60,012 nucleotides of DNA from Rubrolithibacter sp043763625 (GCA_043763625.1 JAYULL010000055.1:1-60012), one strand, 5' to 3'. Shown: positions 1-6,300, numbered from the stretch's first letter. The notes: generated by a model from the letters alone, not told the origin. Translations and numbers: made by a program.

Positions 1-1
1 T

Positions 2-163
2 GATGTGATTGAAAAGATTTACGTTAAACTGCAAGGTACAGGAAACACACAGATTAACCCATTTACCCGTAAAAGCGCAAGGGAAGAAAACCGACAAGAC
101 GGCTTGAAGGTATTTACAATGAATTTTGAAACGGGATTTATAGATGAGACGGCGAAGGTGTAG
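2..163 (+). CDS. C-terminal end of an unidentified protein (partial)
   Basis: An open frame of 53 codons enters from the left edge and stops with TAG at 161-163. It ends with residues FETGFIDETAKV. It has no start here and faces the leftward phage operon, meeting it with only 3 bases between the two stops. The composition (charged, one FTMNFETGF stretch) looks like real protein, but I do not recognise the family. It may be a phage late gene or a cargo gene. Confidence 0.45.
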   Translation, partial: DVIEKIYVKLQGTGNTQINPFTRKSAREENRQDGLKVFTMNFETGFIDETAKV

Positions 164-166
164 CAC

Positions 167-697
167 TTATTTGAAAACTACAGCACCAATTTTAGGTGAG
201 AAATAGTACCCATCAATAGTGTTTTCATATTCATACCCGTTTATGTCTTGATAAGTCAATTTAATATCAAAACAATACCTTAAATCTTCACTTCCGAACC
301 CCGTTTGAGGATTGTGTACTCTAAAATATATCTTGTGAGCCTTATCAGTTTTGAACATTGTATAAGCATCTGTTCTTGTGCCGCTACCTCCCCGAAATTC
401 TATGTTCTGACCGCCGCCTAACCTGCATTTAAAATCTATTGCCGGATTGTAAAGAGCTATAATATCTAATTGGTTATAACCCTCCAATTCCCCTTCGTAT
501 TTGTGCGATACCAAAAACACTGGCCGATGTTGATTTCGGTAAGCTTTTAATTGATGATTGTAGGATTCCTGCTGTAGTTTTTCAACTTTTTGCTGGGAAC
601 GGAATGTAAAATATACAAGTAAAATGGTGATGGCAGAAACTATAGCAGTAAACCAATCGGAGACAGTTCCCCAAATTTCAGAATTAAAAAGCTCCAT
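167..697 (-). CDS. Hypothetical phage protein with N-terminal membrane segment
   Basis: The protein has 176 residues from the ATG at 697; a GTG six codons upstream (715) is the alternative and would overlap the previous stop. One hydrophobic segment at about residues 12-31 (WFTAIVSAITILLVYFTF) is followed by a Gln/Lys-rich helix (RSQQKVEKLQQES) that could form a coiled coil, then a soluble beta-rich domain of about 110 residues. This is the layout of a membrane-anchored cytoplasmic or periplasmic sensor-like protein; I recognise no family. It is the last gene of the leftward phage operon visible here. Confidence 0.6.
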   Translation of the reverse strand: MELFNSEIWGTVSDWFTAIVSAITILLVYFTFRSQQKVEKLQQESYNHQLKAYRNQHRPVFLVSHKYEGELEGYNQLDIIALYNPAIDFKCRLGGGQNIEFRGGSGTRTDAYTMFKTDKAHKIYFRVHNPQTGFGSEDLRYCFDIKLTYQDINGYEYENTIDGYYFSPKIGAVVFK

Positions 698-711
698 ACA
701 AAAAAACAAGT

Positions 712-1047
712 TCACACTGCCAATTTATAATTAACATTCCAGTTATAGAACGGATACTTCTTTTTAAGTACAGTTAACGGGGTTTGATCTTTTACAAGTT
801 TCTTAAGGAAATCCAAACGCAACTGGAGACGCTGCATTATCACGTTGTGTGTTAAATCAAACTCTGCCGATAGTTCGACCAAGCAATCATCGTAACGGGC
901 CCGGCGAATATTAGCATGAAAGTAGTATCGGCAAGCCAATTTATCATCACGCTCAACAAGGTAAACGTTGCGCTTACTTTTGTTTTTGAGTTCAGATAAT
1001 ACGGCTTGCGGAAATAAAGAATTATATAGGCTTTGTTGCCCCCTCAT
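712..1047 (-). CDS. Small phage protein, possible HTH regulator
   Basis: I take the ATG at 1047 (111 residues). The longer frame to 1155 would have to begin inside the coding end of the preceding gene and read through a terminator hairpin. The protein is basic, and its segment from about residue 50 (YDDCLVELSAEFDLTHNVIM) reads like a helix-turn-helix with a recognition helix. Its place after the early genes is where Mu carries its middle regulator Mor, so a middle or late activator is possible, but no Mor signature is visible. The assignment to a family is open. Confidence 0.5.
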   Translation of the reverse strand: MRGQQSLYNSLFPQAVLSELKNKSKRNVYLVERDDKLACRYYFHANIRRARYDDCLVELSAEFDLTHNVIMQRLQLRLDFLKKLVKDQTPLTVLKKKYPFYNWNVNYKLAV

Positions 1048-1100
1048 CAGCGATAAAAATACAGCAGAGTTTTGAATTCTCAAAGTGGAGCCCGGATAAC

Positions 1101-1126
1101 AAAAAAGCCCCGCTTTTGCGAGGCTT
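1101..1126 (-). terminator. Intrinsic terminator after the lipoprotein gene
   Basis: On the minus strand AGCCTCGC-AAAA-GCGGGGCT forms a stem with one mismatch, followed by TTTTTTGTT. It lies about 25 bases past the stop codon of the lipoprotein gene at 1149-1619 and separates it from the gene starting at 1047. Confidence 0.8.
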
Positions 1127-1148
1127 AGGATACTAAGAAAACTAAAAC

Positions 1149-1619
1149 TTACCATTCTGCCTCGTTGAGGCTCGTCATATTTGATATATTCTTCTTCAGT
1201 TCCAAATATTTGCCTTTCTCAACTGTAAAATGTGTACTGCTATGCCCGAATTCAGGATAGCCTTTATCATCTGTAATCACATTTATAAAATACTTCCCTT
1301 CAGGTAAATCGATGGTTTTAGAATAAATATCGAGGTAGCCATAATCATACTTTATCGACTTCTTTTCAATGTTATCGTAAGCGTATTCCAAGTCGAAAAT
1401 ACTTTTAAATTCGTAATCCCTTCCTTTCTCTTTCCAAATCGTTACCAAGTGCATTTTGTAGGCTTCTTCAATAACCTCTCCTGTTGTTAATGTACGGTTA
1501 TCTGTAAAGGATAGTTTTACACCTTGCTTAGTCGGTATTTCCGTTTTTGTAACTTCTTCGTCTTTACCGCAAGAAGAAAGTAAAAACAAACACACAATAG
1601 GTAGTAATAATTTTCTCAT
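1149..1619 (-). CDS. Predicted lipoprotein encoded in prophage
   Basis: The protein has 156 residues from the ATG at 1619. I prefer this start to the longer frame because it begins with a typical lipoprotein signal: MRK, a hydrophobic run (LLLPIVCLFLL) and the lipobox LSSC with Cys17 followed by GKDEE. The mature part is about 140 residues of polar, Lys/Glu-rich, likely beta-rich sequence with no family I know. It sits between two intrinsic terminators (1101-1126 and 1664-1684), so it forms its own transcription unit inside the phage region. This is the usual sign of a cargo (moron) gene expressed in the lysogen, for example for envelope modification or superinfection exclusion; that role is inference. 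Confidence 0.7.
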   Translation of the reverse strand: MRKLLLPIVCLFLLSSCGKDEEVTKTEIPTKQGVKLSFTDNRTLTTGEVIEEAYKMHLVTIWKEKGRDYEFKSIFDLEYAYDNIEKKSIKYDYGYLDIYSKTIDLPEGKYFINVITDDKGYPEFGHSSTHFTVEKGKYLELKKNISNMTSLNEAEW

Positions 1620-1663
1620 GATTTTAGGTTTATGCCGTGAAGATAATATTCTATTGTAAAATA

Positions 1664-1684
1664 ACAAAGCCCCGTTTCCGGGGC
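1664..1684 (-). terminator. Intrinsic terminator upstream of lipoprotein gene
   Basis: On the minus strand GCCCCG-GAAA-CGGGGC is followed by TTTGTTATTTT. It follows the small gene that ends at 1704, so it closes the AntA-containing transcript and isolates the lipoprotein gene. Confidence 0.75.
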
Positions 1685-1703
1685 ATTTGCCGCTTTGCGC
1701 TCC

Positions 1704-1946
1704 CTATTGAGCTTCGGTACCGAAAGTAACGGTTATGTTAATATTCGGGTGTAGCTTTTGTATGCCTTCGGCGGCTACTTTGTACCGCTCGGCTAAATAC
1801 TGCAAATTCTCGTCAAAACATCGGGTATACAGGTTTGCCATTATTAATTGGTGGATAAACGTTTCTATCCGGGCATCGCTGTAGCTGTGCATCCCTTTTA
1901 ACACGCCAACTACTAACGTAAGGGTGGTTATATCAATTACTCTCAT
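1704..1946 (-). CDS. Small hypothetical phage protein
   Basis: The protein has 80 residues. Its ATG overlaps the stop of the AntA gene by 4 bases (ATGA), so it is translationally coupled to it. The N-terminus is hydrophobic (VIDITTLTLVVGVLKGM), followed by a helical part with LAERYKVAAEGIQKL. No family is recognised. The coupling suggests it acts with, or modulates, the antirepressor. Confidence 0.55.
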   Translation of the reverse strand: MRVIDITTLTLVVGVLKGMHSYSDARIETFIHQLIMANLYTRCFDENLQYLAERYKVAAEGIQKLHPNINITVTFGTEAQ

Positions 1947-2557
1947 GATAATAACCTCCTTTCTTCAAACGGCAAAACAGGTTGCGTTGCTTTTAAAATT
2001 GCACGGTTGTTAATTACCGCTTTATTGTGCCACAAGTGCAGGGCCAGCTCTTCGGTGCAATACAAATCGCCTTCCATTAAAACAAAGTGGCCCGGATAGC
2101 GCAACTTGTAGTTGTTGCTACTGCTTTTAGTGCTGTAGCCGCAACGCATGCGCATTTCTACAAAGCGATACATGGTAAAGCTGTTGATCTTTTTAGCTTT
2201 TAAGCCCTTAAACAAGCCGCTAACGGACGGTAAGGTTTTTTGCGGAATGCCGCGAACCTCTTTTTCTTTTTGGATAAAGTAACGCCTGATGTTTCGGCCC
2301 GTTTCATTGCGCTCTAACATAGCAAGCTCTTTCGCCATGTCTAAAGTCAAATGATAATTGATTGATTTTCTGCCCGCTTTTAATTTTTCCGTTTTTTCGG
2401 AAAAATAGTCTTGTCCTTCGGCAAATCCATAATCCACAATTCTCGACCGTATCCAGTCGGCGAATTTTGTTTTGGCGTTAAGATTTTGGTAAAGAACTCG
2501 GGCATCAACAAGAACCTTGTCTTGTTGGATAATGAGGGGAAATTGTTCGACACGCAT
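1943..2557 (-). CDS. AntA/AntB-type antirepressor
   Basis: The protein has 204 residues from the ATG at 2557; a GTG at 2605 would start inside a hairpin-rich leader and is less likely. Residues 15-100 match the AntA/AntB antirepressor domain: LVDAR-type opening (VLVDARVLYQNL), the conserved FADWIRSRI, YGFAEGQDYF, then YHLTLDMAKELAMLERNETG and RNIRRYFI. The C-terminal 100 residues are probably a second, phage-specific DNA- or protein-binding domain. Members of this family counter the CI-type repressor and favour lytic growth. It is preceded by an unusual structured leader (2588-2657). Confidence 0.85.
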   Translation of the reverse strand: MRVEQFPLIIQQDKVLVDARVLYQNLNAKTKFADWIRSRIVDYGFAEGQDYFSEKTEKLKAGRKSINYHLTLDMAKELAMLERNETGRNIRRYFIQKEKEVRGIPQKTLPSVSGLFKGLKAKKINSFTMYRFVEMRMRCGYSTKSSSNNYKLRYPGHFVLMEGDLYCTEELALHLWHNKAVINNRAILKATQPVLPFEERRLLS

Positions 2558-2587
2558 TGGAACAAAATTTAAAGGTGAATAAAATAG

Positions 2588-2657
2588 CCCGGATGTGCGT
2601 GTCACTTACATGCGGAGCATGAGAAGCCGCTATACCTTGCGGTGATAGCCATCCGGG
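2588..2657 (-). other. Nested inverted repeats (cloverleaf-like leader of AntA gene)
   Basis: An 8-bp outer repeat (CCCGGATG at 2588-2595, CATCCGGG at 2650-2657) encloses two further perfect repeats: CATGC/GCATG (2609-2613, 2617-2621) and either CCGC/GCGG (2627-2642) or the mutually exclusive GCTAT/ATAGC (2629-2649). The unit is 70 nt, lies 30 nt ahead of the AntA start codon and is followed on the minus strand by CTATTTTATT. It could be a regulatory RNA leader, a processing site or an operator array. No known riboswitch or tRNA consensus fits. Confidence 0.5.
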
Positions 2658-2751
2658 ATGAGTTGATTGCTTTTTATTGGTTTGCTCCATGGTTGTAAGT
2701 AACACGCAAAACAAACCTCAGCAAAATATTTTTAAGTAACAAACTTTTCGG

Positions 2752-2766
2752 GACAAATCGTTTTTT
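2752..2766 (+). promoter_or_regulatory. Phage repeat motif, copy a
   Basis: Reads GACAAATCGTTTTTT, preceded by TTTTCGG. It is one of four copies of GGGACAARTCGTTTTT in the prophage, lying in the gap after the GemA-like gene. It is a candidate binding site for the transposase or a phage regulator. Confidence 0.5.
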
Positions 2767-2771
2767 CGGGC

Positions 2772-3206
2772 TTAAATCCCCTTCAAAAAATCCTGATACG
2801 CTCTTTTAAACTGCGTAACCAATTGCGGCAACTCGGCCTCGGTATATTGATCTAAAGGTTTATGCCCGTGGCCGTATTTTATGCACCAACCGTCAACCCG
2901 GCTCATATCTATCACGTTGCTTTTTGGAAGAGTGCCGGAACTTGGCCGAGAGAATGGTAACTCCCAACGCATTTCGTGGGCCATGGAGATAATTTTCCGC
3001 TTCATTCTTTCGGCAGGGTTATCTACCTTTTTCCCTGCGCCATTTAACAGCTGTTTAATAAGCTCTGTGGCTTCGCTACCAAAAAGCTGGCTAATATGTT
3101 CAGTTCTGCCGTCCGAATAGTTATAGGCCAAATCAGGGCTTTCTAATCCGAGCTTGTTAATCAGCGTTTTTACAAGGCCGATTTGTTTTTTACTTATCGT
3201 TCTCAT
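2772..3206 (-). CDS. GemA-like (DUF1018, Mu gp16-type) regulatory protein
   Basis: The protein has 144 residues. The N-terminal ISKKQIGLVKTLINKLGL, the central basic KRKIISMAHEMRW and the closing LVTQFKRAYQDFL have the pattern of the Mu GemA/gp16 (DUF1018) family, in which a helix-rich N-terminal half is followed by the conserved RKIISMA-H-GW block. In Mu, GemA alters host gene expression and DNA supercoiling during the lytic cycle. The gene lies in the early-to-middle region as in Mu. The family match is by eye; a Bacteroidota-specific relative of unknown role is possible. Confidence 0.6.
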   Translation of the reverse strand: MRTISKKQIGLVKTLINKLGLESPDLAYNYSDGRTEHISQLFGSEATELIKQLLNGAGKKVDNPAERMKRKIISMAHEMRWELPFSRPSSGTLPKSNVIDMSRVDGWCIKYGHGHKPLDQYTEAELPQLVTQFKRAYQDFLKGI

Positions 3207-3268
3207 TTTTGAGCTTTTAGCTATCAGCTTTGAGCTTTAGCTTATTACTTACAACTTATTACTTACAA
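3207..3268. repeat. AGCT-rich and TTATTACTTACAAC short repeats
   Basis: The gap holds GAGCTTTTAGCTATCAGCTTTGAGC-type repetition and then two direct copies of TTATTACTTACAAC. A related AGCTGTTAGCTCAAAGC occurs at 5891-5907. Such AGCT-phased strings are common intergenic filler in Bacteroidota. Confidence 0.6.
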
Positions 3269-3269
3269 C

Positions 3270-3704
3270 TCACTTCAACCTCGCCCAATCGTTTTCCCAA
3301 TAAGAAGAGCGGATATACTTTTCCGGATTACAAACGGCAATGCCATTGCGTAAGCAGTATTTGTGATAAGGTTTTATCGCCATTATCGCTTTTAGCTTTT
3401 CGTCGTCGCCGAGCTTCTCGTATAAAGGCTTTACCCGTTTGAGGTTAATCTTATTATCAAACGCGTTCCAAAAAGATTCGATGGAAATGTCCGGAGGCAG
3501 TTCCTTTAATTCGCCTTTAACAACCGCAGCTAAAGCCGCGATGGATTCGATCCGCTTCGGGAACCGCTTTTCCTCAAACAGCCATGCGTGTTGATTATCG
3601 TTAAACACGGCTTCGTTATTCAGGTAGGTTAACCAACCTTCCTCACTGTAGCCAAACATAACCGAACCCGCAAAGTGATCACTGGTAAGTATATATCGTT
3701 TCAT
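3270..3704 (-). CDS. Hypothetical phage protein with replisome-organizer-like C-terminus
   Basis: The protein has 144 residues and overlaps the next upstream gene by 4 bases. The first 60 residues (YILTSDHFAGSVMFGY onward) are unknown. From about residue 82, FWNAFDNKINLKRVKPLYEK, a helical stretch, then HKYCLRNG and YIRSSYWENDW give the pattern seen at the C-terminus of many phage replication proteins (a F-W-x-Y/F-P-K-like opening and a terminal WE-D). That suggests a role in replication or helicase loading, but it is only a pattern match. Confidence 0.5.
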   Translation of the reverse strand: MKRYILTSDHFAGSVMFGYSEEGWLTYLNNEAVFNDNQHAWLFEEKRFPKRIESIAALAAVVKGELKELPPDISIESFWNAFDNKINLKRVKPLYEKLGDDEKLKAIMAIKPYHKYCLRNGIAVCNPEKYIRSSYWENDWARLK

Positions 3705-3967
3705 GGAAAACTAAATCTTAAGTTCTTTGGAGCTACTTTATTTTCGGTAAGTCGCACAAACCGTATTCCGTGAAGCGGAATCCAACTATAAATCCAATTA
3801 TTAGTAGGGCCGTAAATAGAAATACCTTCGGGTACATTGACATCAAAGTATCTCACACGGCCGGGATTAGTCGAGTAAATTTGATATACCCTTTCATCTT
3901 CCGCACCAATTACGGTAAATTGATCACCTATGGCTAAATCAGTTATTTTCCTACTAAACAGGTCCAT
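3701..3967 (-). CDS. Small phage protein, GDxF family (paralogue 1)
   Basis: The protein has 88 residues. It opens with ITDLAIGDQFTVIGAEDERV, which parallels LTLGDRFYKVSDKNKIV in the 82-residue protein at 5076-5324; both end with a short strand containing xRFVRLTENK or VVFLRHK. The two look like diverged copies of one small beta-rich family. It overlaps its downstream partner by 4 bases. Function unknown. Confidence 0.55.
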   Translation of the reverse strand: MDLFSRKITDLAIGDQFTVIGAEDERVYQIYSTNPGRVRYFDVNVPEGISIYGPTNNWIYSWIPLHGIRFVRLTENKVAPKNLRFSFP

Positions 3968-4090
3968 TTTGTCAATATTTCTTTAGTTAACTATAGGGCT
4001 ATATGCAACCAAAAGCACTAAAAGCAGCGTTTTTAATAGCAGGAAGCCCGTTTTTTCCGTTTTTGTCATTCTTTTTTTTGCACATACCCC

Positions 4091-4858
4091 TTATGCTTCA
4101 GTTAATTCTTCGTGCATTTCTTCAATTTCTGCGGCTTGTTTCTCTGGTTTTGCCTTGCCTTTTTTGCTCCCCTCTCCCCCCGGAGAGGGGTCGGGGGTGA
4201 GGCTCTTAAGTTTAAAGTACAGCGGGTTTATCTCTCTCGCTCGCTTTTCGTAAATGATATGATCTTCGAACCCGCCGAATCGGTTTTTACTAACCGTGGC
4301 AATAAAGTCTCTCACGTAAATACCTATGCCGCCATCGTAAAGAATACGCTCGCCTATGCTGCTTTTCGGCCTTTTACCGTTAGCGTGACTAATGAAAATT
4401 AACGTTTTCTTTTTGCCGAATTTCCGCTTCAATAAGTCGTAATCATCCCAAGTAAAACGGGTATAATCAATACTGTCTATGAAGATAAAATCAGGGCTGT
4501 TGCGCTTGCTTAAGTACTTTACCAAATCTTCGATAAAGCTGGTATTCGGCGGCAGATCGGCAACCGGATCGATCACTAAAAACCGCCCGCTTACCTCTTC
4601 CATTTTATTACGATTGATCGCAGTTTGCAGATCGTACCCGTGGCCCTGCTCGTAACTTAACCACGCAGCTACACCGTATTGGGTAAAGTACTTGGCTAAC
4701 TGTATGCAGTATTCTGTTTTACCGTTGCCACTATTGCCGAAAACTATCGTGATAAAGTTTTCAGGCACACCGCCCAAATGCTTCTTAAACGAACCTTCGG
4801 GTTGTGCCAGCAGCTTAAACTTTTTCTGTTGAAATTGTACTACTCCGAGGGTTTTCAT
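4091..4858 (-). CDS. RecA/DnaB-like P-loop ATPase of phage
   Basis: The protein has 255 residues. Walker A is FGNSGNGKTE (about residues 40-49) and Walker B is FIFIDSID (about 123-130), followed by LIFISHANG, a sensor-like strand, as in RecA-fold phage ATPases (Sak4/RadA/DnaB-type). It probably serves phage DNA replication or recombination. The C-terminal tail is odd: about residues 218-230 read SLTPDPSPGGEGS, encoded by an inserted palindromic repeat (4169-4204), after which a Lys/Glu-rich tail follows. Its start overlaps the upstream stop by 4 bases. Confidence 0.75.
   Translation of the reverse strand: MKTLGVVQFQQKKFKLLAQPEGSFKKHLGGVPENFITIVFGNSGNGKTEYCIQLAKYFTQYGVAAWLSYEQGHGYDLQTAINRNKMEEVSGRFLVIDPVADLPPNTSFIEDLVKYLSKRNSPDFIFIDSIDYTRFTWDDYDLLKRKFGKKKTLIFISHANGKRPKSSIGERILYDGGIGIYVRDFIATVSKNRFGGFEDHIIYEKRAREINPLYFKLKSLTPDPSPGGEGSKKGKAKPEKQAAEIEEMHEELTEA
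4169..4204 (-). repeat. GC-rich palindromic repeat inserted in a coding sequence (copy 1)
   Basis: CCCCTCTCC (4169-4177) and GGAGAGGGG (4182-4190) form a 9-bp perfect stem with a 4-base loop, followed by TCGGGGGTGAGGCT. It is read in frame inside the ATPase gene as LTPDPSPGGEG. A second copy in the same orientation lies at 5371-5403. Confidence 0.85.
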
Positions 4859-5076
4859 TGTATGTTTTCTAAAATTCGTTTCTCGAAGTCTTGCTGACAG
4901 TATTCTTTAGCTTTTGCGGCATTTTCGCAAACCCCGTGTTTTCTGTTGAAACTTGAAGACCATTTAATGCCGTCGTTGTCAAAGAATATAAAATAGGAGC
5001 CAAAATTCGTTTCTGCTGTTTCTCCTCTACTTCCAAAACCTACCCAAATGAGGTTTTTTATATTGCCCATATTCAT
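4855..5076 (-). CDS. Small hypothetical phage protein
   Basis: The protein has 73 residues and overlaps its neighbours on both sides by 1-4 bases, so it belongs to the same translationally coupled string. It has the sequence NLIWVGFGSRG near the start and an acidic/basic helical C-terminus (AAKAKEYCQQDFEKRIL). No family recognised. Confidence 0.5.
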   Translation of the reverse strand: MNMGNIKNLIWVGFGSRGETAETNFGSYFIFFDNDGIKWSSSFNRKHGVCENAAKAKEYCQQDFEKRILENIQ

Positions 5077-5324
5077 TAATCCTTATGCCTTAAAAAAACG
5101 ACTGGTGTCTCCTTGTTGATAGCTTTAAAATTGCGCTCCTTGTGTTTGTTGTTTTTATTGTCAATTACAGAAGCTTCGCAGCAGAAGTACTTATAAGTTT
5201 GGAAATGCGTCTTCTTTACCTCGTGCGGCACCATCTGAAACACGATCTTATTTTTGTCGCTCACTTTATAAAAGCGATCCCCTAACGTTAATTTTTGAAC
5301 TGTTGTTAACTCGTTTCTTTCCAT
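5076..5324 (-). CDS. Small phage protein, GDxF family (paralogue 2)
   Basis: The protein has 82 residues. LTLGDRFYKVSDKNKIVFQM near the start resembles the 88-residue protein at 3701-3967, and the spacing to the closing VVFLRHKD strand is similar. It contains a CC pair (YFCCEAS). Its stop overlaps the next start. It is probably a small beta-barrel-like fold; role unknown. Confidence 0.55.
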   Translation of the reverse strand: MERNELTTVQKLTLGDRFYKVSDKNKIVFQMVPHEVKKTHFQTYKYFCCEASVIDNKNNKHKERNFKAINKETPVVFLRHKD

Positions 5325-5370
5325 TTTATCAAATGTTTGATTGATAATCGCCGATTATCTATTTTCTGCT

Positions 5371-5403
5371 CCCTCTCCTTTTGGAGAGGGCGGGGGTGAG
5401 GCT
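5371..5403 (-). repeat. GC-rich palindromic repeat (copy 2)
   Basis: CCCTCTCC (5371-5378) and GGAGAGGG (5383-5390) with a TTTT loop, then CGGGGGTGAGGCT. The same element as at 4169-4204 and in the same orientation. It ends exactly at the stop codon of the DUF4406 gene, so its insertion may have set that gene's end. Confidence 0.85.
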
Positions 5404-5741
5404 CAACTGTAGATTCGTTCAATACCAAGCTTAAGTGCAAGCTCCATTTCTATTGTGGCTCCCGGGCTTTGGTACCAGCAGCTGAGCAGGTTTACTTTTT
5501 GCGAAGCACTTAACAATACGATGCACTTGCGCATGGCGTCTTGCCAGTTGCAATCCTTTTCAATCCAGTCGCAGGGGTTAATAACTGCATAGTCTTTCTC
5601 TTTCAAGAAGTTCTCGCGGATTTTGAATTTTGAATACACATCGGAATACGGGAGCCCCGTTACTTTGCCGGCAACATAAACTATCGTTTTGTCGCTGTTA
5701 GCCTCCACAAAAAAGACGAGTTTGTTAAGCAGGTCTTTCAT
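5403..5741 (-). CDS. DUF4406 protein (nucleoside 2-deoxyribosyltransferase-like fold)
   Basis: The protein has 112 residues. IVYVAGKVTGLPYSDV, the FKIRENFL helix, AVINPCDWI, WQDAMRKCI and GATIEMELALKLGI follow the DUF4406 pattern from end to end; the family is related to nucleoside 2-deoxyribosyltransferases and is frequent in phages. The active-site-like Glu in GATIEME is kept. A role in nucleotide metabolism or base modification is plausible, not shown. The start overlaps the stop of a 41-residue membrane protein gene (ATGA). Confidence 0.8.
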   Translation of the reverse strand: MKDLLNKLVFFVEANSDKTIVYVAGKVTGLPYSDVYSKFKIRENFLKEKDYAVINPCDWIEKDCNWQDAMRKCIVLLSASQKVNLLSCWYQSPGATIEMELALKLGIERIYS

Positions 5742-5863
5742 ACAATCGGTCTAATAAAGTAAAGAATGCAGGTTAATAGGCCGAGTAGGTCAGCGGCAAT
5801 CAATCCGAATAGGATTGCAGCCTCTACTTCCTCTTTTTCGGAAACTGGTTGTTGATTTTTCAT
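5738..5863 (-). CDS. 41-residue single-pass membrane protein
   Basis: The frame starts at the ATG at 5863 and ends with TGA at 5738-5740, overlapping the DUF4406 start by 4 bases. It begins MKNQQPVSEKEEVEAA and continues with a 20-residue hydrophobic helix (ILFGLIAADLLGLLTCILYF) and ends IRPIV. An acidic cytoplasmic head on one membrane helix, coupled to the next gene, is typical of real phage small proteins. Function unknown. Confidence 0.55.
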   Translation of the reverse strand: MKNQQPVSEKEEVEAAILFGLIAADLLGLLTCILYFIRPIV

Positions 5864-5910
5864 TTGCGTTGAAATTTGGTTTCTAATTTTAGCTGTTAGC
5901 TCAAAGCTTT

Positions 5911-5953
5911 CTGCACCCGCCCCGGCGTCGAACCGGGGATGCTGCCGGTCGGG
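5911..5953 (-). other. GC-rich hairpin resembling a tRNA 3' end (T-arm)
   Basis: On the minus strand CCCCGG-TTCGACG-CCGGGG (5920-5938) forms a perfect stem with a TTCGA loop, as in a tRNA T-arm, flanked by CCCG and CGGG and followed by CGGGTGCA. The matching 5' half of a tRNA is absent; a lipoprotein gene lies there instead. It directly follows that gene's stop codon, so it may act only as a transcript-end hairpin. Confidence 0.4.
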
Positions 5954-6298
5954 TTATTTGTTTAATACAGGAGTTATCCTTATCATGAAATCCGTCCACT
6001 GGTTACTGAAATGGATATCGAAAGCCTCACATTTCGGGCGGTAGGCGAAGTAAACAAAACGGTTAGCTTTTGTGCCCTGCATGGTGAAGTCTTTAAAATC
6101 AGCACCGCCGACTATGGTAAGTTCTACCGCTTGCTTTGCGGTATAGTAAATGCGAACGCAAACCTCATCGCCTTTGTATTCGTGGGTTTCATACTTGGTA
6201 ATTGTTATTGCTTCGGGGCCGATAATTTCGCGGTCTTTTTTGCACGAAGACAAGGCAAGTATTGTGAGGGCTATAAGTAGTTGTAAATGCTTTTTCAT
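5954..6298 (-). CDS. Predicted small lipoprotein in prophage
   Basis: The protein has 114 residues. It opens with MKKHLQLLIALTILALSSCK: basic N-terminus, hydrophobic core and lipobox LSSC with Cys19. The mature part of about 95 residues is beta-rich with two cysteines (VCVRIYY, KCEAFDIH). This is the second lipoprotein in this prophage. Lying between the DUF3164 and DUF4406 genes, it would be made with the early genes, not as a separate cargo unit. A surface-exclusion or host-envelope role is a guess. Confidence 0.65.
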   Translation of the reverse strand: MKKHLQLLIALTILALSSCKKDREIIGPEAITITKYETHEYKGDEVCVRIYYTAKQAVELTIVGGADFKDFTMQGTKANRFVYFAYRPKCEAFDIHFSNQWTDFMIRITPVLNK

Positions 6299-6300
6299 GT

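Noticed and set aside
2631..2647. TATCACCGCAAGGTATA on the minus strand differs by one base from the lambda OR3 operator
   Set aside because: The host and phage are unrelated to lambda, the S24 repressor here is not a lambda CI relative at the recognition helix, and the bases are explained by the local hairpins. Probably coincidence.
2505..2714. 69-codon minus-strand frame over the AntA leader
   Set aside because: It overlaps the AntA coding start and the hairpin structure in another frame and has protein-unlike composition.
4112..4402. 96-codon plus-strand frame opposite the RecA-like ATPase gene
   Set aside because: It is the antisense of a gene with intact Walker motifs and palindromic repeat.
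5093..5109. A further copy of the phage motif read on the minus strand (GACACCAGTCGTTTTTTT)
   Set aside because: It has the TCGTTTTTT end but an altered and longer left half, lies on the other strand and is inside coding sequence.
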